Assembly: GCA_950295325.1 (NCBI GenBank)
Contig: OX485807.1
Location: 42,502,440 to 42,562,439, forward strand
Origin: Polytrichum commune
Taxonomy: Eukaryota > Streptophyta > Polytrichopsida > Polytrichales > Polytrichaceae
Direction of reading: 5' to 3'
Length of the DNA: 60,000 bases
The position numbers and the translations under genes are program-made. Numbering within the stretch: the stretch's first letter is position 1; every line of letters begins with the position of its first letter. This document shows, one piece after another, positions 47,511 to 59,521 of this stretch. The notes below the pieces were generated by a model that searched no databases, was not told the DNA's origin, and worked only from the letters and a program-made list of their open reading frames with translations.

Positions 47511-48342
47511 ACGGACGTGCGTCCGCAAACATCCGAATGTCAAAAGTCAGTGTTGTGCAAGACACACAGAGGTTTAGGAAACCAAGATGTCCAGGTGCCA
47601 GGTTCCTACTGTGTATTATGAATGTCAAAATATTATACTATGACACATAGGGTGATGTAAGCTTAGGGTTTAGGGATCTTATACCTCCATTGACCGTACA
47701 GTCTCAATGTAATATTCTACATGGCACATAGTGAAAAGTATGGAACCAAAGGTTTGCAGGTTTACGGATGTGCGTCCGTAAACCTCTCTGTACCTCATTA
47801 CTAGCACAAATAGGTTTAGGTTACTGGACGTGAGTCAGAAAATTTTCATGACAATACAGTCTCGTTGGTATACTATACATGGCAAGTGGTCATGATGTCA
47901 GCTCAGGTGCAATACCGAACAATGGAACAAAAAGGTGCAAAAGTTTACGGACGCGCGTCCGTAAACCTCAATGTAGATGAAATAGGTCAAGTATAATTCT
48001 CACTGCAATAGATATCCAATCAAGCAAGAGGTTAAAGGTTTACGGACGCGCGTCCGTAAACCTTAATGTACATGAAATAGCTGAAGTATAATTCTCACAA
48101 CAATAGATATCCAATCAAGCAAGAGGTTTAAGGTTTACGGACGCGCGTCCGTAAACCTCAATGTAAATGAAATAACTCAAGTATAATTCTCACAAAAATA
48201 CATATCCAATCAAGCAAGAGGTTTAAGGTTTACGGACGCGCGTCCGTAAACCTCAATGTACATGAAATAGCTCAAGTGCAATTCTCACAGAAATAGATAT
48301 CCAACCAAGCAAGAGGTTTAAGGTTTACGGACGCACGTCCGT
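47511..48342. repeat. Type II palindrome field with 95-bp tandem repeat
   Basis: Sites ACGGACGCGCGTCCGT (or near) start at 47511, 47764 and then 47947, 48042, 48137, 48232 and 48327, the last five exactly 95 bp apart. The repeat unit also contains CAAGTATAATTCTCAC and GATATCCAATCAAGCAAGAGG. Degenerate relatives (CGAACGCGCGTACG; GCGCACCCGTAAA) occur at ~47307 and ~47430 near the DUF7869-like start. Confidence 0.93.
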
Positions 48343-50395
48343 AAACCTCCGTGATTTGCGGCGCCATAATAGGACCATTTCACCAGGAACGATACTTGCC
48401 ATAAACAAAAATCAATCACTATAAGGATCCAGACAGTGCAATCCACATAAAATTGGCTCCACTAATGGGTTTATGGCTTGGAATTTAGTGTTTAGGGTAT
48501 AAAAGGTCCATTGCAATAGGATCTGTACCTGCACGAAATAAACATCCAGAACACTACAAGGGTCCAAGCAGCGCAACCCACATCTGAGATGCAAAAAGAG
48601 TCCCTTGGTGGAGGGGTGTCCCCTTAAGTACTGATCGTTTCCCTTGGATCCGTTTTCCAACATAGGATACTAGCCACCATCTACGTCCTATAAATAAAAA
48701 CCTAACATTACTACATTCCGTGTGCCAGCCTTACAATGGAATGTGTATTCATAGTGGACAACATGCATAGACGATGAGTCCACATAATGACAAAGCAAAA
48801 GGCATCTACGTATTTATGGTGGACAACAAAGAAAATAGGCTAATAATATATGAGCATTGAACATTGTTGAGGGGTGGTTTATAATATTGAAGTACCTAAT
48901 ATTGAGAGGTCATTGTAGAACTAGGAGACAGAAAATTATAGTGTCGTGTGAAACATCAACCACAACAACAACAATAGTACATGGAGTATAAAAATACGTG
49001 TCATTCAAAATTAAACTAGCATCTATTTTATTGTTTTGCATACGATGTAATGATATTCACTCCAATATCATGTTATCTCCTCTCATCTAGCATTTAAACT
49101 AGTAATTACATTTGCCACCACCCTACCATCCAACCCGTTTAATTTACCCACTTTTACACACCTATACATAATTATACTAATACGTACACAAACTTTGAGC
49201 GCCTAGATGCCATGAAAATAGCACATCTATTGTCATAGGCACTATGGGTTGCTTTAAAATCAATATTCTCAATTTCCTCTCTTAACTTTAGGGCCCCCTT
49301 CAATACATCAACATTTATTTCAAAAATAATAATACTAGCATTCTTAATGTACTATACGTGAGACAAAAAACAATTTTTAGTACCCCATGTACATTATCTA
49401 CAATATTGACTCAAACAATAGCAGTTGTTGTTCTAAGTAACATTATGAGCCCAACAAACCATAATGGAGAGAAGGGGAGGGTAGGGTATCCAAATATTAT
49501 AAAGGCAAGCAATTTTAAGTTGGTGACAGAAGGGGGATACTCTCATTAGTTCATACGTGGTACCCTAAATCCTAAACCCTAAACCCTAAACCCTAAACAC
49601 TATACCCTATACCCTATACCCTATACCCTATAACCGCCCACCCCTGAACAAACACAACGACATACGGTACGCATGGTTAACTGAATAACTCCCAATACAT
49701 GTGTAGCCTTAAGTGGAAGTAATTCAAAACTATATGACTACCTTTAAATTTTGTAAAATAAAACCATAAACATTTCAAATGTGAAGCAAATTTAGGGGTA
49801 ACCTTACCTTTCATTTTTTTAAATCTTTCTTTGGCTTTAAACCATTTGCTTTAAACATATACTTTTGATGAAAGGTTTTGAAGATCGTATATTGGTATTC
49901 TATAATCGAGTCCTAAACACAACTCACCACCGAAAGAAAACTCCAAATATAAACAAGTTTGCTACTACTTATAAGCGATAATACAAGCTGAGGCCTATGT
50001 GTGGAAGGATTGGATGGATCCGAAAGGTTGTTTAATGTACAAGAGGGATGTACATTCAACACATACCCATGCATTTTGTTTTAATACAAGCTTAGACCTA
50101 TGTGTGGAGGGATTGAATTAATCCGTAATGTTGTTTAAGGTATTACAAGCATATGAATTCTCCCCATATCTCGATGTTTCGGTTTTGTTAATTGCGTTTC
50201 ACAACTTATTGCGATAATTGAGGGATTCACAAGTATTTCTTGGCAAAGTTTCATGAGAATTTGTGGCCAATTGGTATATTGCCCCAATTGCATTTGAATC
50301 CCACCTTTGAGAAGAAAAAGAATTCTTATACTGAAGTTAATCAACAAGACATCCTTTTATTGAATATTATTACTATTCTCGAAATATAGAGTCCC
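48343..50395. other. Non-coding region of unit B
   Basis: No gene is supported. AT-rich with scattered short direct repeats (for example CAGNGCAAYCCACAT at ~48436 and ~48573) and a telomere-like tract. Confidence 0.45.
49561..49633. repeat. Interstitial telomere-like repeats
   Basis: CCCTAAA units grade into CCCTATA units, flanked by ordinary sequence. Confidence 0.8.
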
Positions 50396-50403
50396 CTCCA
50401 TAG

Positions 50404-51350
50404 CTCGGGGGGTGCACTGTACTAAACATGTACGAGTTATACGTGAGTGCACAGGAGGGGTATTGATTTGGACCTTGCCGTATTGCATATACATATGGTA
50501 TACATGTTATAATTTATAGTTACGTACATATATGGAAGGCCTTTAAAAAGTATAGAATAATTGTACTTGTATGGTATTGTTACTATACTATATATCATAA
50601 GTGTTCATATTGGATAAGTTTTCATAAGGTTTGGTTTGTTGGGAGAGTTTATAGGATGCGGAGGAAGTTTGGTAATCGTTGGGTGGAGTATAGGGATCCA
50701 TTTGACTTGATGGACCGTCCATCAAACGTGGAGATTGGTTTATGTTGGTATCAAAAGGGGCTAACAACAAGTGGACATATGATCTTATTGATCATTCCAT
50801 GGTAGACTTCGAGACAATAATTGCATTTGTATACTTATGTTAATGACTCTCGGGGGGGGGGGGGGGCAGTCATTGGTTGGAGTAGCAATATACGTGCAAA
50901 CAAATGATAGGGTATTTTAAAAACATGGGGGCAAAAAATTATAAATGGACTTAAGAGTAATATAGGGTATCAAAAATGGCACTGGACATCTTTAAAGTAG
51001 TATAGGGTATGGAATAATTGGTAATTTGGAATTATAAGTAATGCAAGCCATTTTTCTATTAACCCAAAGTAGAAATTTATATAATGATAGCATGTGAAAA
51101 AAAATAAGAGAATTGAAAGTAATACCCCCCTATATCCTTATTTTTTTAACACACTGCCCCCCCGAGTAATGACTAATATATATGAATGGATGTTTTTTTG
51201 TGTATACATATTGTTGCTTGTATATTTATTGTTGCAATTGTATGTGTATTACTTCATTTCACAAAAAATCACTTGTATATATTAGGGGGTTTTTAGAGTA
51301 TGCAGTGAACGCACGTGATTCTAGGTTTTAATGAAAGGTGCTCCCCCACT
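50404..51350. mobile_element. TIR element (CTCGGGGGGTGCAC family), copy 2
   Basis: It is flanked by the 8-bp direct repeat CTCCATAG (50396-50403 and 51351-51358). The left end CTCGGGGGGTGCACT is intact and the right end is diverged (GGTGCTCCCCCACT). The interior matches 5458-6247, apart from a nested insertion at 50849-51166 and diverged sequence near 50610-50800. Non-coding. Confidence 0.88.
50849..51166. mobile_element. Nested 318-bp MITE with G-run termini
   Basis: The left end CTC(G)14CAGT and right end ACTGCCCCCCCGAG are inverted repeats. The 8-bp direct repeat TAATGACT lies at 50841-50848 and 51167-51174. Copy 1 of the host element at ~6070 shows the uninterrupted site TTAATGACT. Confidence 0.87.
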
Positions 51351-51819
51351 CTCCATAGAGGCCACACTAGAAATTGTAGTTAGTTTCTCTCATTGTTTGG
51401 AGTTCCAAAATGATATTATTATTATTATTGATGTCATTTAATTGTTGACAATGACATAATAATTTACTCAACCTCACACCCTAATATAATTTCCTAAAAT
51501 AATGAATACTTTCTAGAGCTCGTATGAATATTTCACTCATTATCAAAAGTGAAGAGAAGAGGCAACGAGATGGCTCATTTTATATTTAGAGTGACATTTA
51601 GTGTGACTTTTAACTTGCCTTAGCATAAACATAAGATGTTATTATGACATAATATGATAATAAAATCACCAAACTAAGTATAAATTAAACCCCTATTTCA
51701 ATACCAAATATAGACCAGTAGGGTGATGCCACGTAAGGGTATAGGCCGGCGATTGGGCGCGACGTTTGGGGTAGGGACACGTGGAGGCACGCCATTGTTT
51801 TAGGGTTCCAAGTACTCCA

Positions 51820-52390
51820 GCACCCTTTCGCCCTCGCTCTTCGTGCTTTTCCTTCCTTCTCTATCATCTCTTCCTTCCGTTCCTTCTACTGTTGCTCTTG
51901 CTTCTCTTGCTTTAGGGTTATAGGGTTTCAAAGTACACCAGCTCCCTTTTGCCCTCCTCTTCGTGCTTTTGCTTCCTTCTCTTGCAACTCTTGTTTATCT
52001 TGTTTCTCTTGTTTCTCTTGTTTCTCTTGCTCATCTGCTCTTGCTTCTCTTGCTCATTTGCTCATCTTCTCTTGCTCATCTGCTCTTGCTCATCTTCTCT
52101 TGCTCATCTTCTCTTGCTCATCTTCTCTTGCTCAACTTCTCTTGCTCATCTGCTCATCTTCTTTTGCTTCTTTTGCTTCTCTTCACTTTCTTCTCTTGTT
52201 TCTCTTGCTTCTTACCCTTATCTTCACTTTCTTCTCTTTCTTCTCTTGCTTCCCTTGCTGGTCTTGCTTCTCTTTCCTCACAATGCAAAACTCATTCTTA
52301 TTGGTCAATTGCTGACGCGCGTCAGAGCTAGAGTAAGTTCTCCTTATTTGCTGCTCATTTGCTTATTAGCTCATTAGCTCATTAGTAAGT
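51820..52390 (+). repeat. Pyrimidine-rich CTTGCTCATCTTCT minisatellite
   Basis: Long C/T-rich run with repeated CTCTTGCTCATCT units. All three frames give Leu/Ser/Phe-rich open frames that are not genes. It could lie in the transcribed leader of the downstream gene. Confidence 0.75.
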
Positions 52391-52719
52391 TTTGCTTGCT
52401 GCTTGCTTGCTTGCTGCTCATTAGATCATTAGGATGCTCATTGTTGCTTGCTACTGCTCATTAGGTTGTTTTCAGTTGTTGATCTCAGTTGTTGCAAGGG
52501 TAATTAGTGTTTCAGATGTTGCTCATTAGGGTTTCAGTTGTAGCTTCACCATGTAGTTCATTATATTTTTTGCATACAAATCAATAGTTTCCTTTCACTT
52601 GTGTTGCATGAATCTGATTTATGAGCAACTTTTTTGAGTAGTTCTCAATGTTGAATCATGCATGTGCACATTGAATTACTAGAGGTTTCTGACCTCAATT
52701 TTATTGTTCATTTGCAGTT

Positions 52720-53063
52720 GGTATTAGCTGCAGCAGGAGCAGCTAGTTGTGGTTTAGGAGCAAACACTCTAGAAAGGTAAGTTTTTTAGAACATTGCTAT
52801 TGCATTTTGTATGATTGCAATTTTGGGTTGTTGTGGTTTAGGGCTTAAGGTTAGTATGACAGAATGTGAGATTCCAGTTTCAAGGAATTCTGAATTTGTT
52901 TAGTACTTTGTCTATGGCTACATTCTAAGAATCATTTAGTTATGGACATGTCAGTGTTCTGAAAGTGCCTTATGTTGTCAATCTGCAGTGCAGTGTTTGC
53001 TATTGCAGTGAAGTAAAATTGCATTCTTATTTGGAGGGCAAAACCATATTGGACGACAAGGTA
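52720..53063 (+). other. Candidate leader exons of the unit B fusion gene
   Basis: Two short segments look like exons. One (~52720-52777) is bounded by TTTGCAG and GGTAAGT. The other (~52988-53061) is bounded by ATCTGCAG and AAGGTAAAG. The ATG at 53929 follows an ATTTGCAG acceptor, so at least one upstream non-coding exon is expected. No equivalent was found for unit A. Confidence 0.3.
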
Positions 53064-53099
53064 AAGTCCCGAAAAACACGGAGCATTAATGAAAACATT

Positions 53100-53746
53100 G
53101 GAATACGCAAACATTACAATAGCCTTTATAATCCTCAAAGTTTACGGACGCGCGTCCGTAAACTTTGTGGATCTTTGTGTAGGTGAGAGACAAGCCTCTC
53201 AAACAACATATTACGCAAACGAAGCCAAATATTGTAATATTAGGCATATTAAAATAGCCTTTATAATACTCAAAGTTTACGGACGCGCGTCCGTAAACTT
53301 TGTGGATCTTTGTGTAGGTGAGAAACAAGACTCTCAAACCGCATATTACGCAAACGAAGCCAAATATTGTAATATTAGGCATATTAAAATAACCTTTATA
53401 ATACTCAAAGTTTACGGACGCGCGTCCATAAACTTTGTGGATCTTTGGGTAGGTGAGAGACAAGCCTCTCAAACAATATATTACGCAAACGAAGCCAAAT
53501 ATTGTAATATTAGGCATATTAAAATAGCCTTTATAATACTCAAAGTTTACGGACGCGCGTCCGTAAACTTTGTGGATCTTTGTGTAGGTGAGAAACAAGA
53601 CTCTCAAAAATATATGTAGGTGAGAAACAAGACTCTCAAAAAATGTAGGTGTGAAACAAGACTCTCAAAAAAATATTAACCGTAACTTGAATACATTGAT
53701 ATTTACCACCATACTATCTTTGCGAAGTTTACGGACGCGCGTCCGT
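53100..53746. repeat. Type II palindrome field with 135-bp tandem repeat
   Basis: Sites start at 53144, 53279, 53414 (last arm CCAT) and 53549, exactly 135 bp apart, plus a solitary site at 53731. Each unit carries GTGGATCTTTGTGTAGGTGAGA and ATATTACGCAAACGAAGCC. Because 135 is a multiple of three, both strands are open for over 500 bp; this is not evidence of coding. Confidence 0.93.
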
Positions 53747-53854
53747 AACTTATAGAGATATTTGAGTATATAATATACGCGTTATGCGTATTTGGAAGAA
53801 ATGTATTTTTTCATTTGGATCCAAAAATATAATTGAGACAATTTGGAAAACTTT

Positions 53855-53870
53855 ACGAACGCGCGTTCGT
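53855..53870. repeat. Single type I palindrome in the unit B leader intron
   Basis: ACGAACGCGCGTTCGT lies 59 bp before the ATG. It is the only full type I site in unit B, and sits where unit A has its site at 34438. Confidence 0.92.
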
Positions 53871-53928
53871 AAAGTATGATCTATATCTTTTGCCAAGAAT
53901 TCTAACTTATCTATCTTATCATTTGCAG

Positions 53929-56900
53929 ATGGCATCTAAAAAGAGACATGCAATTGAGATGTTCGCAGAAGCTCTCATTCCTCCGCTACCAGAAGCCATC
54001 AAAGACATAAGTCCCAACGACCATTACAAGCCACAAGATGAAATTGTGGATAATTGGACAGTATTGGTAGAAAAGGACGAGAAAGAAATATTTGTGCTTA
54101 GATTTGCATATCAAATGAAGACGGACATAGATGAAGCTGAGAAGTGGATAAAGCTTAAATCGTGGACAGTAGAGTGTGCAGTGGCACAAGGGGATTATGT
54201 AGTAATAGACCTTGAGAAGAAAGAAGATCGGGTCACTTTCATTTTGCACGAATCCTACCACCCTTCAACAAGAATGAGTGTGAGAATGCTAGTACAGATG
54301 CGGCTTGCTTCAATCTCCAGACGGAGTTCCAAGACTATGCATGCAATGCACCTTGGACGGGTAAGCGGCTTGGACGACTCTTGAACAATGTAACAAGAGT
54401 AAATGGAGCCTTGCTAGAGGCCAGAAAGGGGAAAGATAAGAAAAAACAAGTCGTTCCTGAACGACCTAAGCGTGTGCCTAAACCAGTGCCGGAATCCTCA
54501 AGGCCCTCGCAGAGTGGTGCATCAAGAGGGAGCAGACAGGCGAGTAAACGCTCTCACTCGCAGATGGACTCTGGACTAACAGAGGGTCCGGATGTCAGCT
54601 CTACACTGACTGTCGCTCCACTCCTCAAAAAGGGTCAACGCCCTGACGCCGAACTCTCAACAAAAATATTCCAAGAGTTCGATGAGAAGACGAAGGGATG
54701 CTGGCCCCTTGGCAGGTATTTTACTTTCGAAGTAGACGTCTACAAATGCCACAAGGGCACCGAAAGTATGAATACCAGAGCAAAAGAAGAAAGCGGTGTA
54801 TGGTGGCAAATGAACAACATCATGAACAACCCCAAGTTTGACAGGCAAACCATTTGTGTGACACCAAAGGATCCTATCGTTGAAGTCAACGAAAAAAATT
54901 GGCCGATTCTCAAGAATGGAGAGTTCTACATTGTCGACGGCCAACATAGTGTAATGGCTGCAAAAGCTCTCCTTGAAGACGACGAGTGGAAAAGCCCATT
55001 AAAGGAGACAATCCGATATTGGAAGGCATTCGTCGTGCATTCCAAGGACTCGAACCAACTCATAGCAATATCTGCCTTCATGAACCAGGGGAATAAAGTG
55101 AGGCAGTTCGAGGCTTCATGGGCAGCCAACATCGTGGCTGGGAGGACCTTGTGGGTGGAGCACGAATGTCCCCCAAAAGAAAGAGATAATGCTGTCGTGA
55201 AGAACCCAAAATGGCAGGTATGTTACTCAAATAGATTTACGGACGTGCGTCCGTAAATGTGGCCCTTCTCCTCCCACTGCTTCAAATATTTGAATTTAAT
55301 TTGTACTGAATTCAATGTTCTGATTTCTTGCAATTCGCGCCTCTTGCAGACATTCAGCAATGCCATATTGACAAAGTTCTCGAGTATAGACATGAAGACA
55401 AGCGGCATGAAAACAGTGCATGAATTAAAAGGCGAACTCAAGCTCATCACTGCAACAGAAGAGACGTGGTCAATATGGTTGCGACTTTTCGATGCCCACA
55501 ACAACGGCGACCTTGTCAATCCAGATACGGAGAACACCTACAAGAGCGACTCAAAAGTTAAGGTACCACCAATCCTGCGAGAGTTCTTTCGTCCCCTCCA
55601 AGGATTGATGGACTCGGAGCTGTACAGGGCAGCAGAACACATTCTTCTAGAAACTCCTAGAAGAACTCTGCCCTATCCCAAAATCTTTCTGAAGCGGCCG
55701 AAGCACATGAAGCCATCCACGTACCACATTAAGGAATGGTGCGATTACAGAAAGAAGAAGACCATGGCTGTAAGGGAGATTAGCAAATTGCTACCCACCC
55801 ACAACCTCATTAATAGTGATGGTGAGATCGTGTGGGAGAATTGGAGGAAGCTGAAGGGTGAATACCACATCAATGGCGTCTCAATGCGAGCTTTGATAAG
55901 AGGGGCATCATCCTTCCTTGCCCAACGATCCAGAAGGAACGAAAAGAAGGGATCCATCGACGAGAGGGAGGCAGGGTTGTATGTTCACTTTCTCGATAAG
56001 AAAAAGAACGCGAAATTTGGAGGGTTTGCAAGATTCTGCACGGTCGCAAAGGGCATGAAGTTCGGCGCATGGGACACCCATGCTTCAAGAGCCTCTGTGA
56101 GAGATGACCCCAGGGGTTGCCCTTTCGCCATTTTTGATTTTCGTGCAATTCCCGGAGCATGGAAGCAAGACGTTGCGGGAGCACCCTTCTACGAGCCCTT
56201 CTTAAAAGCCTTCAAGAGCTATCGCTCGCCTGCCCTCTTCGAGCCTCATGTGTGGTTATGGATTGTAGAGCAAGAGAGGTCCACATCCATTGTCCATCTG
56301 TACACATCAACGATGGACCTCGAATACGATATGTACCACAGCACCTACATCCCAGCGAAGACAGAAGGGATCACTTTCATTCAAGAGGCAAGGAGGGTGA
56401 AGCAAGTGGGAGCTGTGCAGCTTTATTTCTTAACACGCAAGTCTTCCCCAACTGGGCAATTGCCCATTAAACCACACGAGGTGTTCAGGAAAGTCTATTC
56501 GTTGCCGCCACCACATCCCAAGGAGCTTGTTGAGGAGACAATGCATGCAATCTATCCGGCGTTCGAGCTCCGGATGGACTTTTATATAGGGGTCTTGAAG
56601 GCTTTAACTGTCATGAGTGAGATAGTTTACAACGTCTTCGGAGGCACGAAGTTTATGTATGCAGCACTGGTGAGTATTTGTTTGTCTTTCAACCCACCTA
56701 TCTTTTGCATAGTTATTTTACGGACGCGCGTCTGTAAAAACCCAGTATCAGGTGCATGTGAATTTTACGACCGTGCATCCGTAAAATTGTCCAACTTTTG
56801 AGTGGTGGTTTTACGGACGCGCGTCCGTATAACCTGTTGACATCTAGCCTCATTTATATGCAATCACCACTATTGTTCTTATCTAATTTTCTTGTTATGG

Positions 56901-59429
56901 TCCAGATGCTTGGCTTGCAGGTGAATTCTTTTGTGCAGGATTCCGACTACGATGACGCCCATACTCACAGGGTAATGGCCTCCAAAATGGATATCCAGGA
57001 CATCATGGACGTCCTTACACCCCATCCTGTTGTGCCTCTTTCTTCTAGAGAAGAGGCAATGCCCGGAATGGAGACAGACCCTGAAGAGGACCAAGATCCC
57101 AGTTCCCCAAGAGCGCAACCCTCCACACAGGAGCCTTTACACGGCCTTGTTCGCGACCCAATTAATCCAAGTGCTTTCCTGCTGGGAACAGACGACACGG
57201 ATGCGCAGGAGGCACGCGTGAACTTCACTCCGATAAGGGTCCCTCATACCCCTGTTCTCTCACCTTTTGGGACTCCCACCTCTCGAGTTGGATTTCCCTC
57301 AACTGCGGGTCCATCTCGTGCTCCAGGAGTTATGGCCGAGAAGGATGTGGACCTTGCGGCAGAAGGCGGATGCACCGCTTCATCTGGAGGGGGATCTCAA
57401 CATTCAAATCTACCCCCTATGGAGGGGAGGGATGTGCTGGAGTTGATATTGAGGCTTGATATCTCTCTATATCGTGAGAGTCGACGAAAGAGGAACAAGA
57501 CGCCATACAACGAATACCCTGAAGGCGCGGTCTTGGAGCTCTCCGATGAAGACGAGGATGAGATTAGGATTCACAATGCCATCTCTGCCTTGCCTACGGA
57601 ACCTGGCAAGGTGAAGAAAGAGCCGATGTCAGTGTCCGAATTGGACGAGAAGATGGAGAGGCGAATGAAGGAAGAGCTTGACCAACGGCTTCGAGAAGCT
57701 AACGAGGAGCACGCCAAAAAGATGGCCGCCATCCAAGCTGAGATGGAGCAAGCTAGGTTGGAGTCTGCTCGAAGGCACGCCGATCTCATGGCCCAAAATC
57801 AACAGTTCTTGGCCCAAAGTCAACAATTTATGAGCCTGATGCAGAGCTTGCAGGCAAGACCCCCTGTAGTCTATACAGCTCCCGATGCCGTCATGTCTAT
57901 GCCCCCCACTCTCATGCGGCCTCCGTCTAGTAGCCATGCGGTGTATATACCCGAGCATGCTTATCCAGCCCCCGCGTTGATTGTCCCGCCCTCTCCCCTT
58001 GTTGTCGCCACTCCAGAGGAGCCCTCCTCTCATCCTACAGGAGTGGAGGAGATACCGGCACGTGACATGGCGGGTGCCGCTGAGACAGATGTCAATGAAG
58101 GCAATGCCCCCATCGGCGATGAAGATGTACATATGCGGGGCAGCCAAGACTCCACAGATGAGGATCAGCCTTACGTGGATACTCAAGGGTCGCAAGCGGC
58201 TGGAGACACCTTGTTGGTGGTCGAAGATCTGGACAATTTTGCGGACGCGCGTCCGGATCCTGTGCCCATGACGGGGCCAGGTGAGGGAGGCACTGCTGGC
58301 GCGGACCTCGCCCTTGAAGAGGTAATCAACCTTTGAGCATGCCTCCCACGTTACGGACGCGCGTCCAAAACTTCCTTGTCTGCCTCCTTCGTGGCGTGTG
58401 TATATTATCGAGTTCAATCCTCGACTTCGCCCGGCGGGTGGATACAATTTTGTTAGCATAGATTCCATTAACTTCAACAGATATTTTTTGCGACAATGTA
58501 TATTATTCACCAAATGTATATCACCAATTACATTAATACCAATTTTTCAACTGGATGGTTCGGATTATTTTTGGCCTTATAATTTGTGTTGAGTTTATCC
58601 ATGCTTGTCAATTGGTTTTCTTGAGTAGTACCATTTACCTAGATAGAATGTTCCATCACAGGGTCCGTCGGAGATATGTCGCAACCCCGCGGGAAAACCA
58701 AGCGCGCCCATGATGAAACCGTTCATAATATTTGACCTCAATGGGGTGCTTTGTCAATCCAAACATATGTCGAATAGTGCGTCCAAGGGGCCCTTCCGTA
58801 GTCCACAAGACATGGATTACGGCGGACATTTCGATACTCTCATAAATAAGAAGGTTGTACGTGCCCGCCCCGGTTTGAGGAGCTTCCTTCGTGAGGTCCT
58901 TGGCTTCGCCCATGTCATCATCTGGAGCTCTATGCTCATGGACAACACGAAGGCCATCGTCGGTTTCCTTTTCCGAGAACTCGCAATGCCATGCTTGCTT
59001 CTCGGTCAAGAACACTGCGATGACCTCTATGACCGTAGTGGCAATATTGTACCCAAGGTTGGAGGAGGTCATGGGCCTCAATTCTTAAAGGTCCTGAGGA
59101 AGAACCTCTGGGTGGGCGTCCCTATGTTGGAGGGGGTTCCCCACGGTTGTTGGCCCACCCCGGATAACACACTCCTCATTGACGACAGCCCGGCAAAGAG
59201 TATTCTCAATCCCCCGGGCAATTGCATATTCCCGGATCCTTGGGAAAGCGATAGAAATGACAACTTTCTAGAGAGTGAACTAGGACCCTACATTAGGAGG
59301 CTTGCCTATCACCCCGGAAGTGTCCCGGATTTTGTGCTCTCCAACCCAATTGGCAATAGGCCTCTAGGCCCACAAGATGAGGAATTTAGGAGATTGTACG
59401 GCTACGCTAGACTCAATAAATTAATATGA
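53929..59429 (+). CDS. ParB/MTase/FCP1 fusion gene of unit B (one frameshift in exon 1)
   Basis: Four exons are predicted: 53929-55217, 55350-56669 (440 codons), 56906-58321 (472 codons) and 58662-59429 (256 codons). Introns are GT-AG and phase 0, and match those of unit A. Exon 1 is frameshifted around 54255-54285: the first frame ends soon after ILHES, the homology continues as NASTDAACFNLQTEF in another frame. It then has a basic Pro/Ser linker and the ParB/DGQHR-like NGEFYIVDGQHSVMAA. Exon 2 has the degenerate methyltransferase region (DDPRGCPFAIFDFRAIPG, EPHVWLWIVEQE). VYNVFGGTKFMYAA|LMLG-type motif I spans intron 2. Exon 3 has a coiled coil (~57610-57840) and acidic tail. Exon 4 is FCP1/NIF-like with DLNGVLC and LLIDDSPAKS (D174-D175 of the exon). 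The phosphatase part may also be expressed alone from M at 58710. Confidence 0.7.
55239..55254. repeat. Type II palindrome in intron 1 (unit B)
   Basis: ACGGACGTGCGTCCGT, 22 bp after the donor. Confidence 0.9.
56720..56828. repeat. Type II palindromes in intron 2 (unit B)
   Basis: Sites start at 56720 (one mismatch), 56767 (ACGACCGTGCATCCGT, diverged) and 56813 (perfect). Confidence 0.88.
58241..58256. repeat. Type II palindrome inside coding exon 3 (unit B)
   Basis: GCGGACGCGCGTCCGG encodes part of FADARPDP. It corresponds in position to the type I site at 14367 in unit A. Confidence 0.85.
58353..58368. repeat. Type II palindrome in intron 3 (unit B), one arm eroded
   Basis: ACGGACGCGCGTCCAA, shortly after the exon 3 donor. 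Confidence 0.8.
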
Positions 59430-59521
59430 AAACTTTGATGATTTTGGGTTTGTACTTGGACTCTCCATGTAAATATCTAACATTTCTCCCCTTATCTTTG
59501 TAATGTATTTTTGTGTCTTAG

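Noticed and set aside
47947-48342. CRISPR-like regular spacing of palindromes
   Set aside because: The whole 95-bp unit repeats, spacers are not unique, and the context is plant nuclear DNA.
51949-52377. Leucine-rich membrane-like proteins in three overlapping frames
   Set aside because: Low-complexity C/T-rich repeat; all frames are open for the same reason.
53086-53619. Overlapping 173- and 176-aa open frames on both strands with repeated KVYGRASVNF peptides
   Set aside because: They arise from the 135-bp tandem repeat, whose length is a multiple of three; no start context, splice signal or homology.
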